The translations under genes were made by a program, and so were the position numbers. Below, piece by piece: positions 1 through 8,891 of a DNA stretch of 64,000 nt. Position 1 is the first letter of the stretch; the number at the start of each line of letters is the position of its first letter. The notes below the pieces were generated by a model. That model saw only the letters and a list, made by a program, of their open reading frames with translations. It was not told the DNA's origin and made no database searches. The DNA is from JAQBQB01 sp963757185 (lineage in GTDB: Bacteria; Gemmatimonadota; Gemmatimonadetes; Gemmatimonadales; Gemmatimonadaceae): assembly GCA_963757185.1 (NCBI GenBank), contig CAVWQI010000009.1, positions 1 through 64,000 on the forward strand, read 5' to 3'.

Positions 1-674
1 TCGTCACGGCTGTCGTGGCCGCGGGCGGGGCGTCGAGGCGCCAAACGGACGCCGCCGTCGCCGCTCGCGCGGCCGACGACGACAAGCGCGCGAAAGCGCG
101 CACGGCGTTTCTTGCGTCTCAGCGGGCGCTCGCGCTGATAAATCGAGAGCTCGACTCGCTGTCGAACGCGGTGCTGCGCTTGTGCCAGACGCCGGGCACG
201 CTCCCGCCCGGCCGCGCTCCCAGATGCGACGCACGCCGGATCGCTACACCGTCCAGCTCGGACTGGTCGGCTTGAGCTTCTCGTGGATCCGCGGACGCTC
301 GAACTCGATCGCCGACGGACAACTGCTCGTGATCGAATGGAGTGGACAGCTCGCCGACGCGAGTGCTCGACAGAGTCCGAGCTCGCGATGCCGGCCTTCG
401 AGCATGTGCTCCAGGCGCACGCGACGAGCCCGGAAGATTGGCATTGGAAGCGAACCGATCTCGACCTGGTCGTGTAGCACGACGAGAGATCTTGCGGCGC
501 AGTGCGTGACGTCCGTCGTGAAACGGCTTTCCAACGGGAAGCCTAGTGAGCGAGTGGAAGCCAGTGACCGACGGGAAGCCGGTGGCCAACGGGAAGCCGG
601 TGGCCAACGGGAAGCCAGTGTCAAACGGGAACGGAGTTACGCGGCCGATGGTGGCGGTGGCGGGAGCTCGATAG
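1..674 (+). pseudogene. Hypothetical protein, 5' end outside window, frame broken by indels
   Basis: I do not recognise this protein. Protein-like sequence moves through all three forward frames: an Ala-rich helical stretch up to about 230, then a piece containing RYTVQLGLVGLSFSWIRG at about 240-295, then a piece ending in HATSPEDWHWKRTDLDLVV at 477, then STTRDLAAQCVTSVVKRL, and finally an in-frame hexapeptide tail of the type NGKPVA ending at a TAG at 672-674. Each switch can be repaired by one base, so the broken state probably reflects sequence error, as in the next 8 kb, although true decay is not excluded. It runs convergent to glyA. The tail is low-complexity and arises from an 18-bp DNA repeat. 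No start codon can be chosen because the window opens inside or just before the gene. Confidence 0.4.
533..631 (+). repeat. 18-bp tandem repeat (consensus AACGGGAAGCCGGTGGCC)
   Basis: About five and a half copies with period 18 and one extra base at about 569. Because 18 is a multiple of three the array can be translated as NGKPVA-type hexapeptides, and once the extra base is removed it leads to the TAG at 672-674. It is therefore probably the coding tail of the preceding broken gene. Confidence 0.75.
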
Positions 675-676
675 GC

Positions 677-922
677 GACTGCCGAGAGGCGAGACTGCCG
701 AGAGGCGAGACTGCCGAGAGGCGAGACTGCCGAGAGGCGAGAACTGCCGAGAGGCGAGACTGTCGAGAGGCGAAACTGTCGAGAGGCGAAACTGTCGAGA
801 GGCGAAACTGTCGAGAGGCGAAACTGTCGAGAGGCGAAACTGTCGAGAGGCGAAACTGTACGAAGAGGGCGAAAATCTGTCGAGAGGCGAAACTACCGAA
901 AACCGAAACTACCGAAACCCGA
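677..922. repeat. 16-bp tandem repeat array, left arm
   Basis: About 15 units, mostly exactly 16 nt, with occasional 17-19 nt units (741-757, 854-872, 873-890). The outer units read GACTGCCGAGAGGCGA, the middle ones AACTGTCGAGAGGCGA, and the two nearest the central hairpin AACTACCGAAAACCGA and AACTACCGAAACCCGA. The period is not a multiple of three, so open frames seen here on both strands are repeat artefacts. Read on the minus strand the units share the core AGTTTCG with the right arm at 997-1158. Confidence 0.9.
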
Positions 923-931
923 AAACTGCAC

Positions 932-987
932 AAATCGAGAACGGCGTCAAAAGCGAGTCAGATCGCGATTGACGCCGTTCTCGATTT
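932..987. terminator. Perfect 19-bp hairpin at centre of the repeat arrays, possible bidirectional terminator
   Basis: Positions 932-950 are the exact reverse complement of 969-987, with an 18-nt loop at 951-968. The hairpin lies between a plus-strand gene ending at 674 and glyA ending at 1158 on the minus strand, so it could stop transcription from both sides. Each stem finishes in a short ATTT run but there is no long T tract, so the terminator role is inference. It is also the symmetry point of the flanking 16-nt arrays. Confidence 0.5.
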
Positions 988-996
988 TCGTGCTTC

Positions 997-1158
997 GGCA
1001 CCTTGTCAGCCTCGGCGTCTGGTAGTCTCGGCCCCTGGTCGTCTCGGCGTTCGGTAGTTTCGACGTTCGGTAGTTTCCGACGTTCGGCAGTTTCGACGTT
1101 CGGTAGTTTCGACGTTCGGTAGTTTTCGACGTTCGGTAGTTTCGACGTTCGGAGTCTC
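997..1158. repeat. 16-bp tandem repeat array, right arm
   Basis: Ten units with consensus GACGTTCGGTAGTTTC. Copies nearest the hairpin are more diverged (GGCCCCTGGTCGTCTC, GGCGTCTGGTAGTCTC), and three units carry one extra base. The array runs right up to the reconstructed glyA stop at 1158-1160. Its orientation is inverted relative to the left arm. Confidence 0.9.
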
Positions 1159-2431
1159 TACGCGTATAGCGGGAACTCCCCGTCAACGCATGAACGTCTT
1201 CCTTCACCGCAGCCGCGACCTTCTTTATCGTCCGGCGCGCGACCACGCGGTCGATCAGCTCGGCGATGCGCGCCATCTCGGCTCTCCCATCCCGCGCGTC
1301 GTCACAGCCGGCGTGCCGATGCGAATGCCGCTCGTCACGAACGGCGACTGCGTTTCTTTCGGCACGGTGTTCTTGTTGACCGTGATCGCCGCCGCGTCGA
1401 GCGCCGATCTGGCGACCTTTCCCGTGAGCCCGCGGTTGCGCAGATCGACCAGCATCAGGTGATTGTCCGTGCCGCCGCGACACGATCTCGAATCCGCGCG
1501 TGCGAGCGCCGCGGCGAGCGCGCGCGCGTTCGCGACGACCTGCGCGCGTACGTCTTGAACGACGGGTCGAGCGCTTCCTTGAAGCACACCGCCTTCGCCG
1601 CGATGACGTGCTCGAGCGGTCCGCCCTGCGTGCCGGGAAACACCGACTTGTCGATCGCCTTCGCGTGCTCGGCCTTGCAGAGAATCAGTCCGCCGCGCGG
1701 GCCGCGCAGCGTCTTGTGCGTCGTCGTCGTGACGACGTCGGCGTGCGGCACCGGCGACGGATACACGCCGGCCGCGACGAGCCCGGCGAAGTGCGCCATG
1801 TCGACCATGAGGATCGCGCCGACCTCGTCGGCGACGTCGGCGAACGCCGCGAAGTCGATCACGCGCGAGTACGCGCTGTACGCCGGCGATGATCATCTTC
1901 GGCCTGTGCTCGCGCGCCTTGCGCGCATGTCGTCGTAGTCGATGCAGGCCTTCGTCGGTCACGCCGTACGAGATGGCGTTGATACAGCATGCCGGAAAAG
2001 TTCACCGGCGAGCCGTGCGTCAGATGCCCGCCGTGCGAGAGATCCATGCCGAGGACCGTGTCGCCCGGCTTGAGGAACGGCGATACATCGCGGCGTAGTT
2101 CGCCTGCGCGCCGGAGTGCGGCTGCACGTTCGCGTGCTCGGCGCCGAACAATTGCTTCGCGCGATCGATCGCAAGCTGTTCGACCTTGTCGACGACCTCG
2201 CAGCCGCCGTAGTAGCGCTTTCCCGGCAGTCCCTCGGCGTACTTGTTGTTGAGCGGCGAGCCCATCGCCTCGAGCACGGCCGGCGAGACGAAGTTCTCGC
2301 TGGCGATCAGCTCGAGCCCGTCCCTCTGCCGCGCGCGTCTCCTCGTCGATGAGCGCCGCGATCTCGGGATCGGCCTCGCGAGCGCCGCACCGGGCGAGCG
2401 ACAGCGGTGCTATGTCGTCCAGTCGAGTCAT
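1158..2431 (-). CDS. glyA: Serine hydroxymethyltransferase (reading frame interrupted by indels)
   Basis: PLP-dependent cytosolic enzyme interconverting serine plus tetrahydrofolate and glycine plus 5,10-methylene-tetrahydrofolate. Diagnostic pieces appear in successive frames: LNNKYAEGLPGKRYYGG, AEHANVQPHSGAQANYAAMY, VLGMDLSHGGHLTHGSPVNF, ILMVDMAHFAGLVAAGVYP, TTTTHKTLRGPRGG (the Lys binds PLP), NTVPKETQSPFVTSGIRIGT. The start is the ATG of MTRLDDIAPL at 2429-2431. Restoring one G near 1175 gives the C-terminus LTGEFPLYA followed by TAG at 1158-1160. Rebuilt length is about 424 residues, normal for the family. It lies 7 bp after rpiB and looks co-transcribed with it. Family identity is certain; the exact protein sequence is not. 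Confidence 0.9.
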
Positions 2432-2438
2432 CGTGCTC

Positions 2439-2886
2439 TCATGCGTCGCTTCGGTGCTCGATCTTCTCGACCCGCCGCTCGTGGCGGCCGCCTTCGAACG
2501 GTGTCTCGAGCCAGGTCTTGAGAATCGCGACGCCGTGCTCTTCCGACATGAACGCGCGGGGAGCACGAGGACGTTCGCGTCGTTGTGCTCGCGCGCGAGC
2601 GTCGCGATCTCCGGCGTCCACGCCACCGCCGCGCGCACGTGCGGATGCCGGTTCGCCGCGTAGCTCATGCCGAGTCCGGTGCCGCACATCAGCACGCCGC
2701 GCTTCACCTCGCCGTTCGACACCTGCTCGCGCCAGCGGATGCGCGTAGTCCGGATAGTCCGTGGACTCGGCGCTGTTCGTGCCGAGGTCCTGCACGTCGA
2801 AGCCGAGCGCGCCGAGCGCGCGCTCGAGCTTTCTCCTTCATCTCGAAGCCGGCGTGATCGGACGCGATCGGAATCCGCTCGTTCAC
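2439..2886 (-). CDS. rpiB: Ribose-5-phosphate isomerase B (frame interrupted by indels)
   Basis: Interconverts ribose 5-phosphate and ribulose 5-phosphate in the pentose phosphate pathway. The N-terminus MNERIPIASDHAGFEMKEK and the motif GVLMCGTGLGMSYAANR, with the catalytic Cys, are typical of RpiB/LacAB proteins, as is TPEIATLAREHNDANVLVLP. Pieces lie in all three minus frames, and together they give about 149 residues, the normal length. The start ATG is at 2884-2886, immediately after the upstream dehydrogenase, and the stop is 7 bp before glyA. This is consistent with one transcript. Confidence 0.88.
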
Positions 2887-2889
2887 GCG

Positions 2890-3965
2890 TCAGCTCATTT
2901 GTTCGGCCACTGCGGCCAGGTCCGGACCATCGAGCCCACCGCGCGAATGCGCTGCTCGGCGAGATGGTCCGCGGCCTGGTAGGTCGGGATCTTCTCGTCT
3001 TCGCGATCGCGAACACCCCGAGAATCGTGTCGAAGATCTCGTCGGCCTTGCGCAACGAGCGCTCCGCGTCCAGCCGGCGAGCTCGCTGTAGACGTTGATC
3101 ACGCCGCCCGCGTTCGCGACGTAGTCCGGCGCGTAGAGATGTTGCGCTGCTTCGAGCGCTTCGCCGTGGCGCTCCTCGAGCAGCTGGTTGTTCGCCGCGC
3201 CGGCGACGATCTCGACACTTGAGCTGCGGAATCGTGTCGTCGTTGATGATCGCGCCGAGCGCGCACGGGCGCGAAGATGTCGGCCTGCGGCGAATAGATC
3301 TCGTCGAGTCCGACCGCGCGCGCGCCGAATTCGCTCGACGACGCGCTTCACGCGATCGGCGTCGATGTCGGTGACGATGAGCTTCGCGCCGGCGTCGTGA
3401 GCTCCTTCATGAGATAGTAGCCGACGTGGCCGCAGCCCTGCACGCGATCGTCTTGTCCGTGAGAGTCGTCCGAACCCCAGCGCTCTTTCGCCGACGCCTC
3501 GATCGCGCGGAACACGCCGTGCGCCGTGACCGGCGACGGATCGCCCGAGCGGCCGGCGAGACCGCTGACGTACTCGGTCTCCATGTGCACGTAGTCCATG
3601 TCCGCGGTGCCCGTGCCGACGTCTTCGGCGGTGACGTAGCGGCCGCCGAGCGTTTCGACGAAACGGCCGTGCGCGCGGAAGATCATTTCGCGGTCGGCCG
3701 TCTTGTTGTCGCCGATGATCACCGACTTGCCGCCGCCGAGGTTGAGTCCGGCGACGGCGTTCTTGTACGTCATGCCGCGCGAGAGGCGGAGCGCGTCGAT
3801 GATCGCTTCGTCGTCGGTGGCGTAGTTCCAGAAGCGGGTGCCGCCGAGCGCGGGGCCGAGCATCGTGTTGTGGATCGCGATGATGCCGCGGTATCCGGAG
3901 GACGAATCGTGGCAGAGCACGAGTTGCTCGTGGCCCATGGCGGCGATCGTTTCAAAGAGCTTCAT
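2890..3965 (-). CDS. Glu/Leu/Phe/Val dehydrogenase, leucine-dehydrogenase-like (frameshifted 3' part)
   Basis: NAD(P)-dependent oxidative deamination of a branched-chain or related amino acid to its 2-oxo acid. The first 190 residues are intact: MKLFETIAAMGHEQLVLCHD, GYRGIIAIHNTMLGPALGGT, MTYKNAVAGLNLGGGKSVI (the catalytic/substrate Lys region) and YVTAEDVGTGTADMDYVHME. After about position 3450 the frame changes several times, but EIVAGAANNQL, YVANAGGVINVYSEL and KADEIFDTILGVFAIAK continue the family pattern through the Rossmann domain. Depending on the final frame, the stop is at 2890 or 2895. The length and GGTR/GGGK pattern fit Leu/Val dehydrogenase better than glutamate dehydrogenase, but substrate is not proven. 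Its neighbours suggest feeding 2-oxo acids into acyl-CoA oxidation. Confidence 0.82.
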
Positions 3966-4000
3966 TGAAGGGTTCGGAAGGAAGAATCGGTGAAGTGATG

Positions 4001-5163
4001 TTACGTCTGCGAGTACAGCTCTCGCGCGATGACGATGCGCTGGATCTCGGACGTGCCTTCGTAAATCTCGGTGACTTTGGCGTCGCGGAACAGGCGTTCG
4101 ACCGGATAATCCTTCACGTAGCCGTAGCCGCCGAAGATCTGAATCGCCTGGGTCGTGACCCACATCGCCGTCTCGCTCGCGAAGAGCTTGGCCATCGAGC
4201 TGAATGCGTGATGCGCTCGCCGCGATCCTTGGCGGTCGCGGCGGCGTGCAGCAGCGCGCGCGCCGCCGCACGCGCGTCGCCATGTCGGCGAGCTTGAATT
4301 GAATCGCCTGAAATTCCTTGATCGGCTTGCCGAACTGCTTGCGCTCCGCCGCGTACGCGACCGCGTGCGCGCAGCGCCGCCTCGGCGATGCCGATCGCCT
4401 GCGCCGCGATGCCGAGCCGGCCGTTGTCGAGCGACTGCATCGCGTAGATGAAGCCCTGCCCTCCTGCCCGAGCAGGCGGTCGCCCGGCACGCGCATGTCG
4501 GAGAAGTGGAGCTGCACCGTCGGCGACGCGCGCAGCCCCATCTTGTCTTCTTTCTTGCCGACGTTGAAGCCCGGGCAGGTCGGGCGTGATGATGAACGCG
4601 CAGATTCCGCGCGCGCCGCGGCGATCGTCCGGCGTATCGGTGCGCGCCATCGCGAGAATGACGTCGCCCTTGCTGCCGCTCGTCACCCACGCCTTCGTGC
4701 CGTTGAGAATCCAGTCGTCGCCGTCGCGCACGGCCTGCGTGCTGAGCGACGCGGCGTCGGAACCCGGCCTCCGGTTCCGACAGCGCAAACGCGCCGAGCA
4801 GCTCGCCGCGCGCCATCGGCTTGAGAAAACGCTCTTTCTGTTCGTCTGTTCCCCAGCTGAGAATCATCTGCGTCGGCAGCGAGTTGTGCACGCTGCAGCA
4901 TCACGGCGACCGACGCGTCGACGGTCGCGATCTCCTCGAGCGCGACGAGATACGTGAGCGTGTCGAGGCCGAGCCCGTCGTACTTCTCGGGGATCAGCAT
5001 GCCGAGGAATCCGAGCTCGCCGAGCTTCCTGACGAGCGCGGCTCGAAGTGCGCGTCGCGATCCCACTCGGCGGAGTGCGGCGCGATCTCGCGCTGCGCGA
5101 ACTCGCGCGCAACCGCTGGATCTCGCGCTGTTCTTCGGTGAGCGGTGTGAGCGCCCAAGCCAT
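4001..5163 (-). CDS. Acyl-CoA dehydrogenase (frame interrupted by indels)
   Basis: FAD enzyme forming 2-enoyl-CoA. The N-terminus MAWALTPLTEEQREIQRL is followed, in other frames, by KLGELGFLGMLIPEKYDGLG, PLVALEEIA-type helix, DDWILNGTKAWVTSGSKGD, GFIYAMQSLDNGRLGIAAQA, ERKQFGKPIKEFQAIQFKLA and AIQIFGGYGYVKDYPVERL. The last part, VTEIYEGTSEIQRIVIAREL, contains the YEGT Glu that is the catalytic base in short/medium-chain members. The rebuilt protein is about 387 residues, a normal length. Indels are in two- to four-base runs of G or C. It sits 35 bp upstream of the amino-acid dehydrogenase and 51 bp after the 3-hydroxyacyl-CoA dehydrogenase. Chain-length specificity cannot be read from the sequence. 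Confidence 0.9.
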
Positions 5164-5214
5164 TAGCGGGACGCGCGAGGGCGGCGAGCGGCGACCGGCA
5201 GCGGCTCGCGACGC

Positions 5215-6067
5215 TCAGTACGCATAGAACCCGCGCTTCGATCTTGCGGCCGAGCCAGCCGGCCGCGACGTACTTCCGCAGCAGCGGGCACGGGCGGTAC
5301 TTCGGATCGCCGAGGCCCTCGTGCAGGACTTCGAGAATCGCCAGGCAGGTGTCGAGCCCGATCAGGTCGGCGAGCGCGAGCGGTCCCATCGGGTGATTCA
5401 TGCCGAGCTTCATGACCGTGTCGATCGCTTCGGGCGTGCCGACGCCTTCCATCAGGCAGTAGACCGCCTCGTTGATCATCGGCATCAGGATCCGGTTCGC
5501 GACGAAGCCCGGGATAGTCCTGCACTTCGACCGGCGTCTTGCCGACCGCCTTGCTGAGCTCGAGCACGCGCTGCGTCGTCTCGTCGGACGTCGCGAGCCC
5601 GCGAATGACCTCGACGAGCTGCATCACCGGCACGGGATTCATGAAGTGCATGCCGATGACCTGCTCGGGGCGCTTCGTGCGCGCCGGCGATCTCGGTGAT
5701 CGAGATCGAGCTGGTGTTCGTCGCGAGAATCGCGTCCGGCGTTCGGCGAGCGCGTCGAGATCGGCGAAGATCTTGAATTTGAGATCGCGATTCTCGGTCG
5801 CGGCTTCGACGACGAGCGTCGCGCCGTCCACGGCGTCGAGCCGCGCGCCAGTCGTGACGCGGCCGAGGATCGCGTCCTTGTCGGCGGCGTGGAGCGCGCC
5901 CTTCTTGATCTGGCGGTCGAGGTTCGTCGCGATCGTGTCGCGTCCCGCGCTCGAGCGCCGCCGTCCGAGACGTCGATCATCGTCACGTCGAATCCGCTCT
6001 GCGCGAACACGTGCGCGATGCCGTTGCCCATCTGTCCTGCGCCGATCACGGCCACACGTTCGGCCAT
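5215..6067 (-). CDS. hbd: 3-hydroxybutyryl-CoA dehydrogenase (frame interrupted by indels)
   Basis: NAD(P)-dependent oxidation of 3-hydroxyacyl-CoA (or the reverse). MAERVAVIGAGQMGNGIAHV contains the GxGxxG nucleotide motif; IGMHFMNPVPVMQLVEVIRG has the conserved His region; INEAVYCLMEGVGTPEAID and MNHPMGPLALADLIGLD are typical of the C-terminal helical domain. The start ATG is at 6065-6067. Removing one base from a run near 5230 gives an aromatic FYAY ending and a TGA at 5215-5217, giving about 284 residues, the usual length. It forms a beta-oxidation set with the neighbouring acyl-CoA dehydrogenase and the thiolase farther upstream. Confidence 0.88.
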
Positions 6068-6106
6068 CGTCTATATTCCGTCGGTCGTCGTAGTCGTCGA
6101 TTGAGT

Positions 6107-7003
6107 CTACTCGTTCGGCCGCGTCGCGCGTATCACGAGGACGCCGACACGCTGGAAGCCGGCGATCATTCCCGAGCGCGGCGGGCATACCGCCCTCCGG
6201 TCCCCACGTCGCCGCCCGTCGCCCAATCGGGCCCCGCATCAACATAACGGTAGCGGGGAGCATCGAGCGGTAGACCGCTGACGGACATGTGAAAGACGAC
6301 CGCCATCGTCCAGTTCCAGGCCAAGTGCGCGATCCATGCGGCGTACAGGCTGCGCGTCGCGATACAGACTGGCGCGAGAAAAACGCCGGCGAACGTGACG
6401 AGGGCGACCGATTCGACGGTCGCGCCGGTGTTGACCAGATGCAGCACGCCGAACGCCAACGCTCGTCGCCGACGATGGCCCACCGCCAGCCCCACGCTCG
6501 CCAGCACCGACAGGATGTACCCGCGAGTCAGCCAACTCCTCGAGAGAGCGCGCCGGCGCGAGAACAAGGTCACGCGAAGCGCGCCGCCCAACCATGAGCC
6601 GGGTCGCCGGCGTTCGGGCGAGCCAGTGGACGGCGATCAGCGTAGCCGTCGGCACACCGATCGCCAACGCGCCGAGCGCGAAGCCGAGCCCGAGCGCGCT
6701 CGGTCGCGCGGCGTGCGCGTCGAGCCAGACGTCGCTCCAGCGACGGCGGCCGGTCGACCGGCGGACCGTGAACGCGGTGCCGCTCGAGCACGACAGCGAG
6801 AGGCCCGTCACGAGCAGTGCTGACACGTGACCCACAGTCGGAGGCCAACGCGCCGCCGTCGGCAAGCGGGATCCCGGTCGAGAGCAGCGAAGCCACGGCG
6901 CTCGACGACGACGTAGAACCAACGTGATCCAGCAAGCGCGACGACGCGCCAGGGAGCGACGAATCTTCCGACGCGTTCGCGACGAAATCGCGCGCGATCA
7001 GCG
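6107..7003 (-). CDS. CPBP-family intramembrane metalloprotease (frame interrupted by indels)
   Basis: Hydrophobic protein with the three CPBP/Rce1 signatures spread over frames: a SLEELA plus RGYILSVLAS segment corresponding to EExxxR, AFGVLHLVNTGATVESV with the first catalytic His, and WIAHLAWNWTMAVVFHM corresponding to HxxxN. Several transmembrane helices surround them. With repair, the C-terminus is MIAGFQRVGVLVIRATRPNE and a TAG at 6107-6109. The start is uncertain; an initiation codon near 7000, overlapping the end of bioY, fits best. Prokaryotic members often process peptides or are linked to bacteriocin immunity, but nothing nearby tells which. Sequence after HMSVSGLPLDAPRYRYVDAG is a non-membrane tail. 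Confidence 0.65.
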
Positions 7004-7571
7004 CCGCGCTCGACGACGATCCGCGAACCGCTGATCACGCGCCGCGAAGAACGCCTTGACCAAGTCGAGCGCGGCGAACGGCGTGACGCCGAGTTGCACG
7101 GCGCGCGTGACGCTGCCCGTCAACAGCGTGAGCTGCGCGAGTCCGCCGAAGAAGATCACGACCATTCCCGCAGTCGCCGCGAGCGAGCGCGCGAGGAACG
7201 TCGACGCGCGACGATCGCAGCGCGCCCGCCACCCACGGCCGCCGCGGGATACGCGAGGAGATAGCCGCCGGTCGGACCGAAGAAGCGCGCGATGCCCGGT
7301 GCGCCGATCGGTGTGAACACCGGAAGGCCGGCCGCGCCCGCCGCGAGGTAGAGCACCATGCTCGCCGCGCCGCCGCGGGACCGAGCAACATGCCGGCGAG
7401 GACCACGAGCATCGGCTGCAGCGTGAACGGAACCGGCGTGAACGGCAGCGGAATCGCGATCTGCGAGGCCGCGGCAACGGCCGCCGCGAAACCAAAGACT
7501 CCGATGAGGGTGCGCGACGACGAGCGTGCGGTTATCAGGTGGACGAGTGGAAGGGCAGGTGACGTCGTCAT
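6998..7571 (-). CDS. bioY: BioY biotin transporter, ECF-type substrate-binding subunit (frame interrupted)
   Basis: Membrane S component that binds biotin for uptake. The motif AIPLPFTPVPFTLQPMLVVL and the following LAGMLLGP are highly characteristic of BioY, as is FTPIGAPGIARFFGPTGGYL. About six transmembrane helices are expected in 190 residues. The ATG at 7569-7571 lies 2 bp after the thiolase stop, so the genes are coupled. No energy-coupling subunits (EcfA/EcfT) are nearby; BioY proteins without them are known. Two or three indels break the frame in the second half. Biotin supply fits a pathway feeding biotin-dependent carboxylases, but that link is inference. Confidence 0.85.
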
Positions 7572-7573
7572 CG

Positions 7574-8788
7574 TCAGTTCACCCGCGTAGACGCTGAGCG
7601 CGACCGCATCGCCGCCGCCCAGACAAAGCGTCGCGAAACCGCGCTGAGCTCCGCGGTCCTTCAGCGCAAAGAGCAGCGTCGTCAGCACTCGCGCACCGCT
7701 CGCGCCGATCGGATGACCGAGCGCGATGGCGCCGCCGTTCACGTTGACGCGATCCCAGTCCCAGTCCAGGCCCTGTCGCCGTCGGCGATCGCCTGCGACG
7801 CGAACGCTTCGTTGGCCTCGATGAGATCGTAGTCGCCGATCTTCGGCTCTCTTCTCCATCAGGTTCTCGACGGCGCGAATCGGCGCGAAGAAAAGATCCT
7901 GCGGCTCCGTCGCACCCGTGGCGTATGCGTCGATGCGCGCGAGAATCGGGAGGCCGTGCGCTCGGCGTACGCCTCGGAGGTCACGACCAGCGCCGCGCCG
8001 CCGTCGTTGAGGCTCGGCGCGTTCCCCGCCGTGACCGTCAGATCGTCGTCGTCGCCGTCTTTGGCGGGAAACGCGGGGCGCAGCTTGGCGAGCGATTCGG
8101 CCGTCGTATCCTTGCGCGGGCTTTCGTCGGTATCGAACGGTCGTCGTCCCTTCTTGCGCCGGCGATCTGCACGGGAGCGATTTCGTCCTTGAACTTCCCG
8201 GCCTCGATCGCAGCGACCGCCTTCGCGGTGCGACGCGGCCGCGAATTCGTCCTGCATCTGCGCGCGAGACGCCCGCTTTCTTCGCCGTGTACTCGGCGTG
8301 GCCGCCCATGTGGACGTCGCAGAACGCGCACCAGAGTCCGTCCTTGATCATGCCGTCGACGAGCGTCTGGTCGCCGAGCTTCACGCCGCCGCGCATTCCA
8401 TAGATGTAGTACGGCGCGTTGGACATCGACTCCTGTCCGCCGGCGACGATCACTTCGCGGTCGCCCGCCTTGATCGCCTGCGCGGCGAGCATCACGGCCT
8501 TGAGGCCGGAGCCGCACACCTTGTTGACCGTGAGCGCCGAAACGGTGGCGGGAATGCCGGACTTGATCGCCGCCTGTCGCGCCGGCGCTTGGCCGACGCC
8601 GCCCTGGATCACGTTGCCCATGATGACTTCTTCGACGCGCCGGGCTCGATGCCGGCGCGCTGAACGGCGGCGCGAATCGCGACGGCGCCGAGTTCGGGCG
8701 CGGTGAGCGTCGACAGGCCGCCGAGGAATTTGCCGATCGGCGTGCGCGCGGCCGAGACGATGACGGGAGTTCGGGAAGGATCGGACAT
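7574..8788 (-). CDS. Acetyl-CoA acetyltransferase / thiolase (frame interrupted by indels)
   Basis: Thiolase carrying out the last step of beta-oxidation or condensing two acetyl-CoA. MSDPSRTPVIVSAARTPIGK is a standard thiolase start; TVNKVCGSGLKAVMLAAQAI contains the nucleophilic Cys; GGQESMSNAPYYIYGMRGG, VNVNGGAIALGHPIGASGAR (catalytic His) and ATLCLGGGDAVALS (second Cys plus glycine-rich loop) complete the active site. Rebuilt length is about 400 residues. The chosen ATG is at 8786-8788; an in-frame ATG 18 bp upstream is possible. The natural stop is reached at 7574 only after a one-base correction; otherwise the frame runs into bioY. First gene of the eight-gene minus-strand operon. Confidence 0.9.
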
Positions 8789-8891
8789 GATCGTGCGCAG
8801 CTCCATGAATCGAGGACCGAGGGCTACACAACGCCGCTTGCCGGTCCCGCGAACCGATACGTACCTTGCTCAGAATCTAAACCGCGCTGCC
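8789..8891. promoter_or_regulatory. Divergent promoter region between the thiolase operon and the GNAT/FkbH cluster
   Basis: A 103-bp gap separates two divergent, multi-gene transcription units, so both promoters should lie here. I see no consensus -35/-10 pair or clear dyad in it. Confidence 0.35.

Noticed and set aside
637..933. Minus-strand Ser/Leu/Phe-rich reading frame
   Set aside because: Reverse reading of the same 16-nt repeat with no start region or homologous pattern.
182..1057. A long plus-strand reading frame rich in Glu/Arg/Cys across the 16-nt repeats
   Set aside because: The repeat period is 16, so all frames stay open by chance; the composition is that of the repeat. Only the part before about 674 is treated as protein-like.
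677..1158. CRISPR array
   Set aside because: Units follow one another without unique spacers and are shorter than CRISPR repeats; no cas genes nearby.
1158..8788. Treating the interrupted operon as a block of true pseudogenes
   Set aside because: All active-site motifs are conserved and changes are single-base run-length errors; decayed genes would also show substitutions and deletions.
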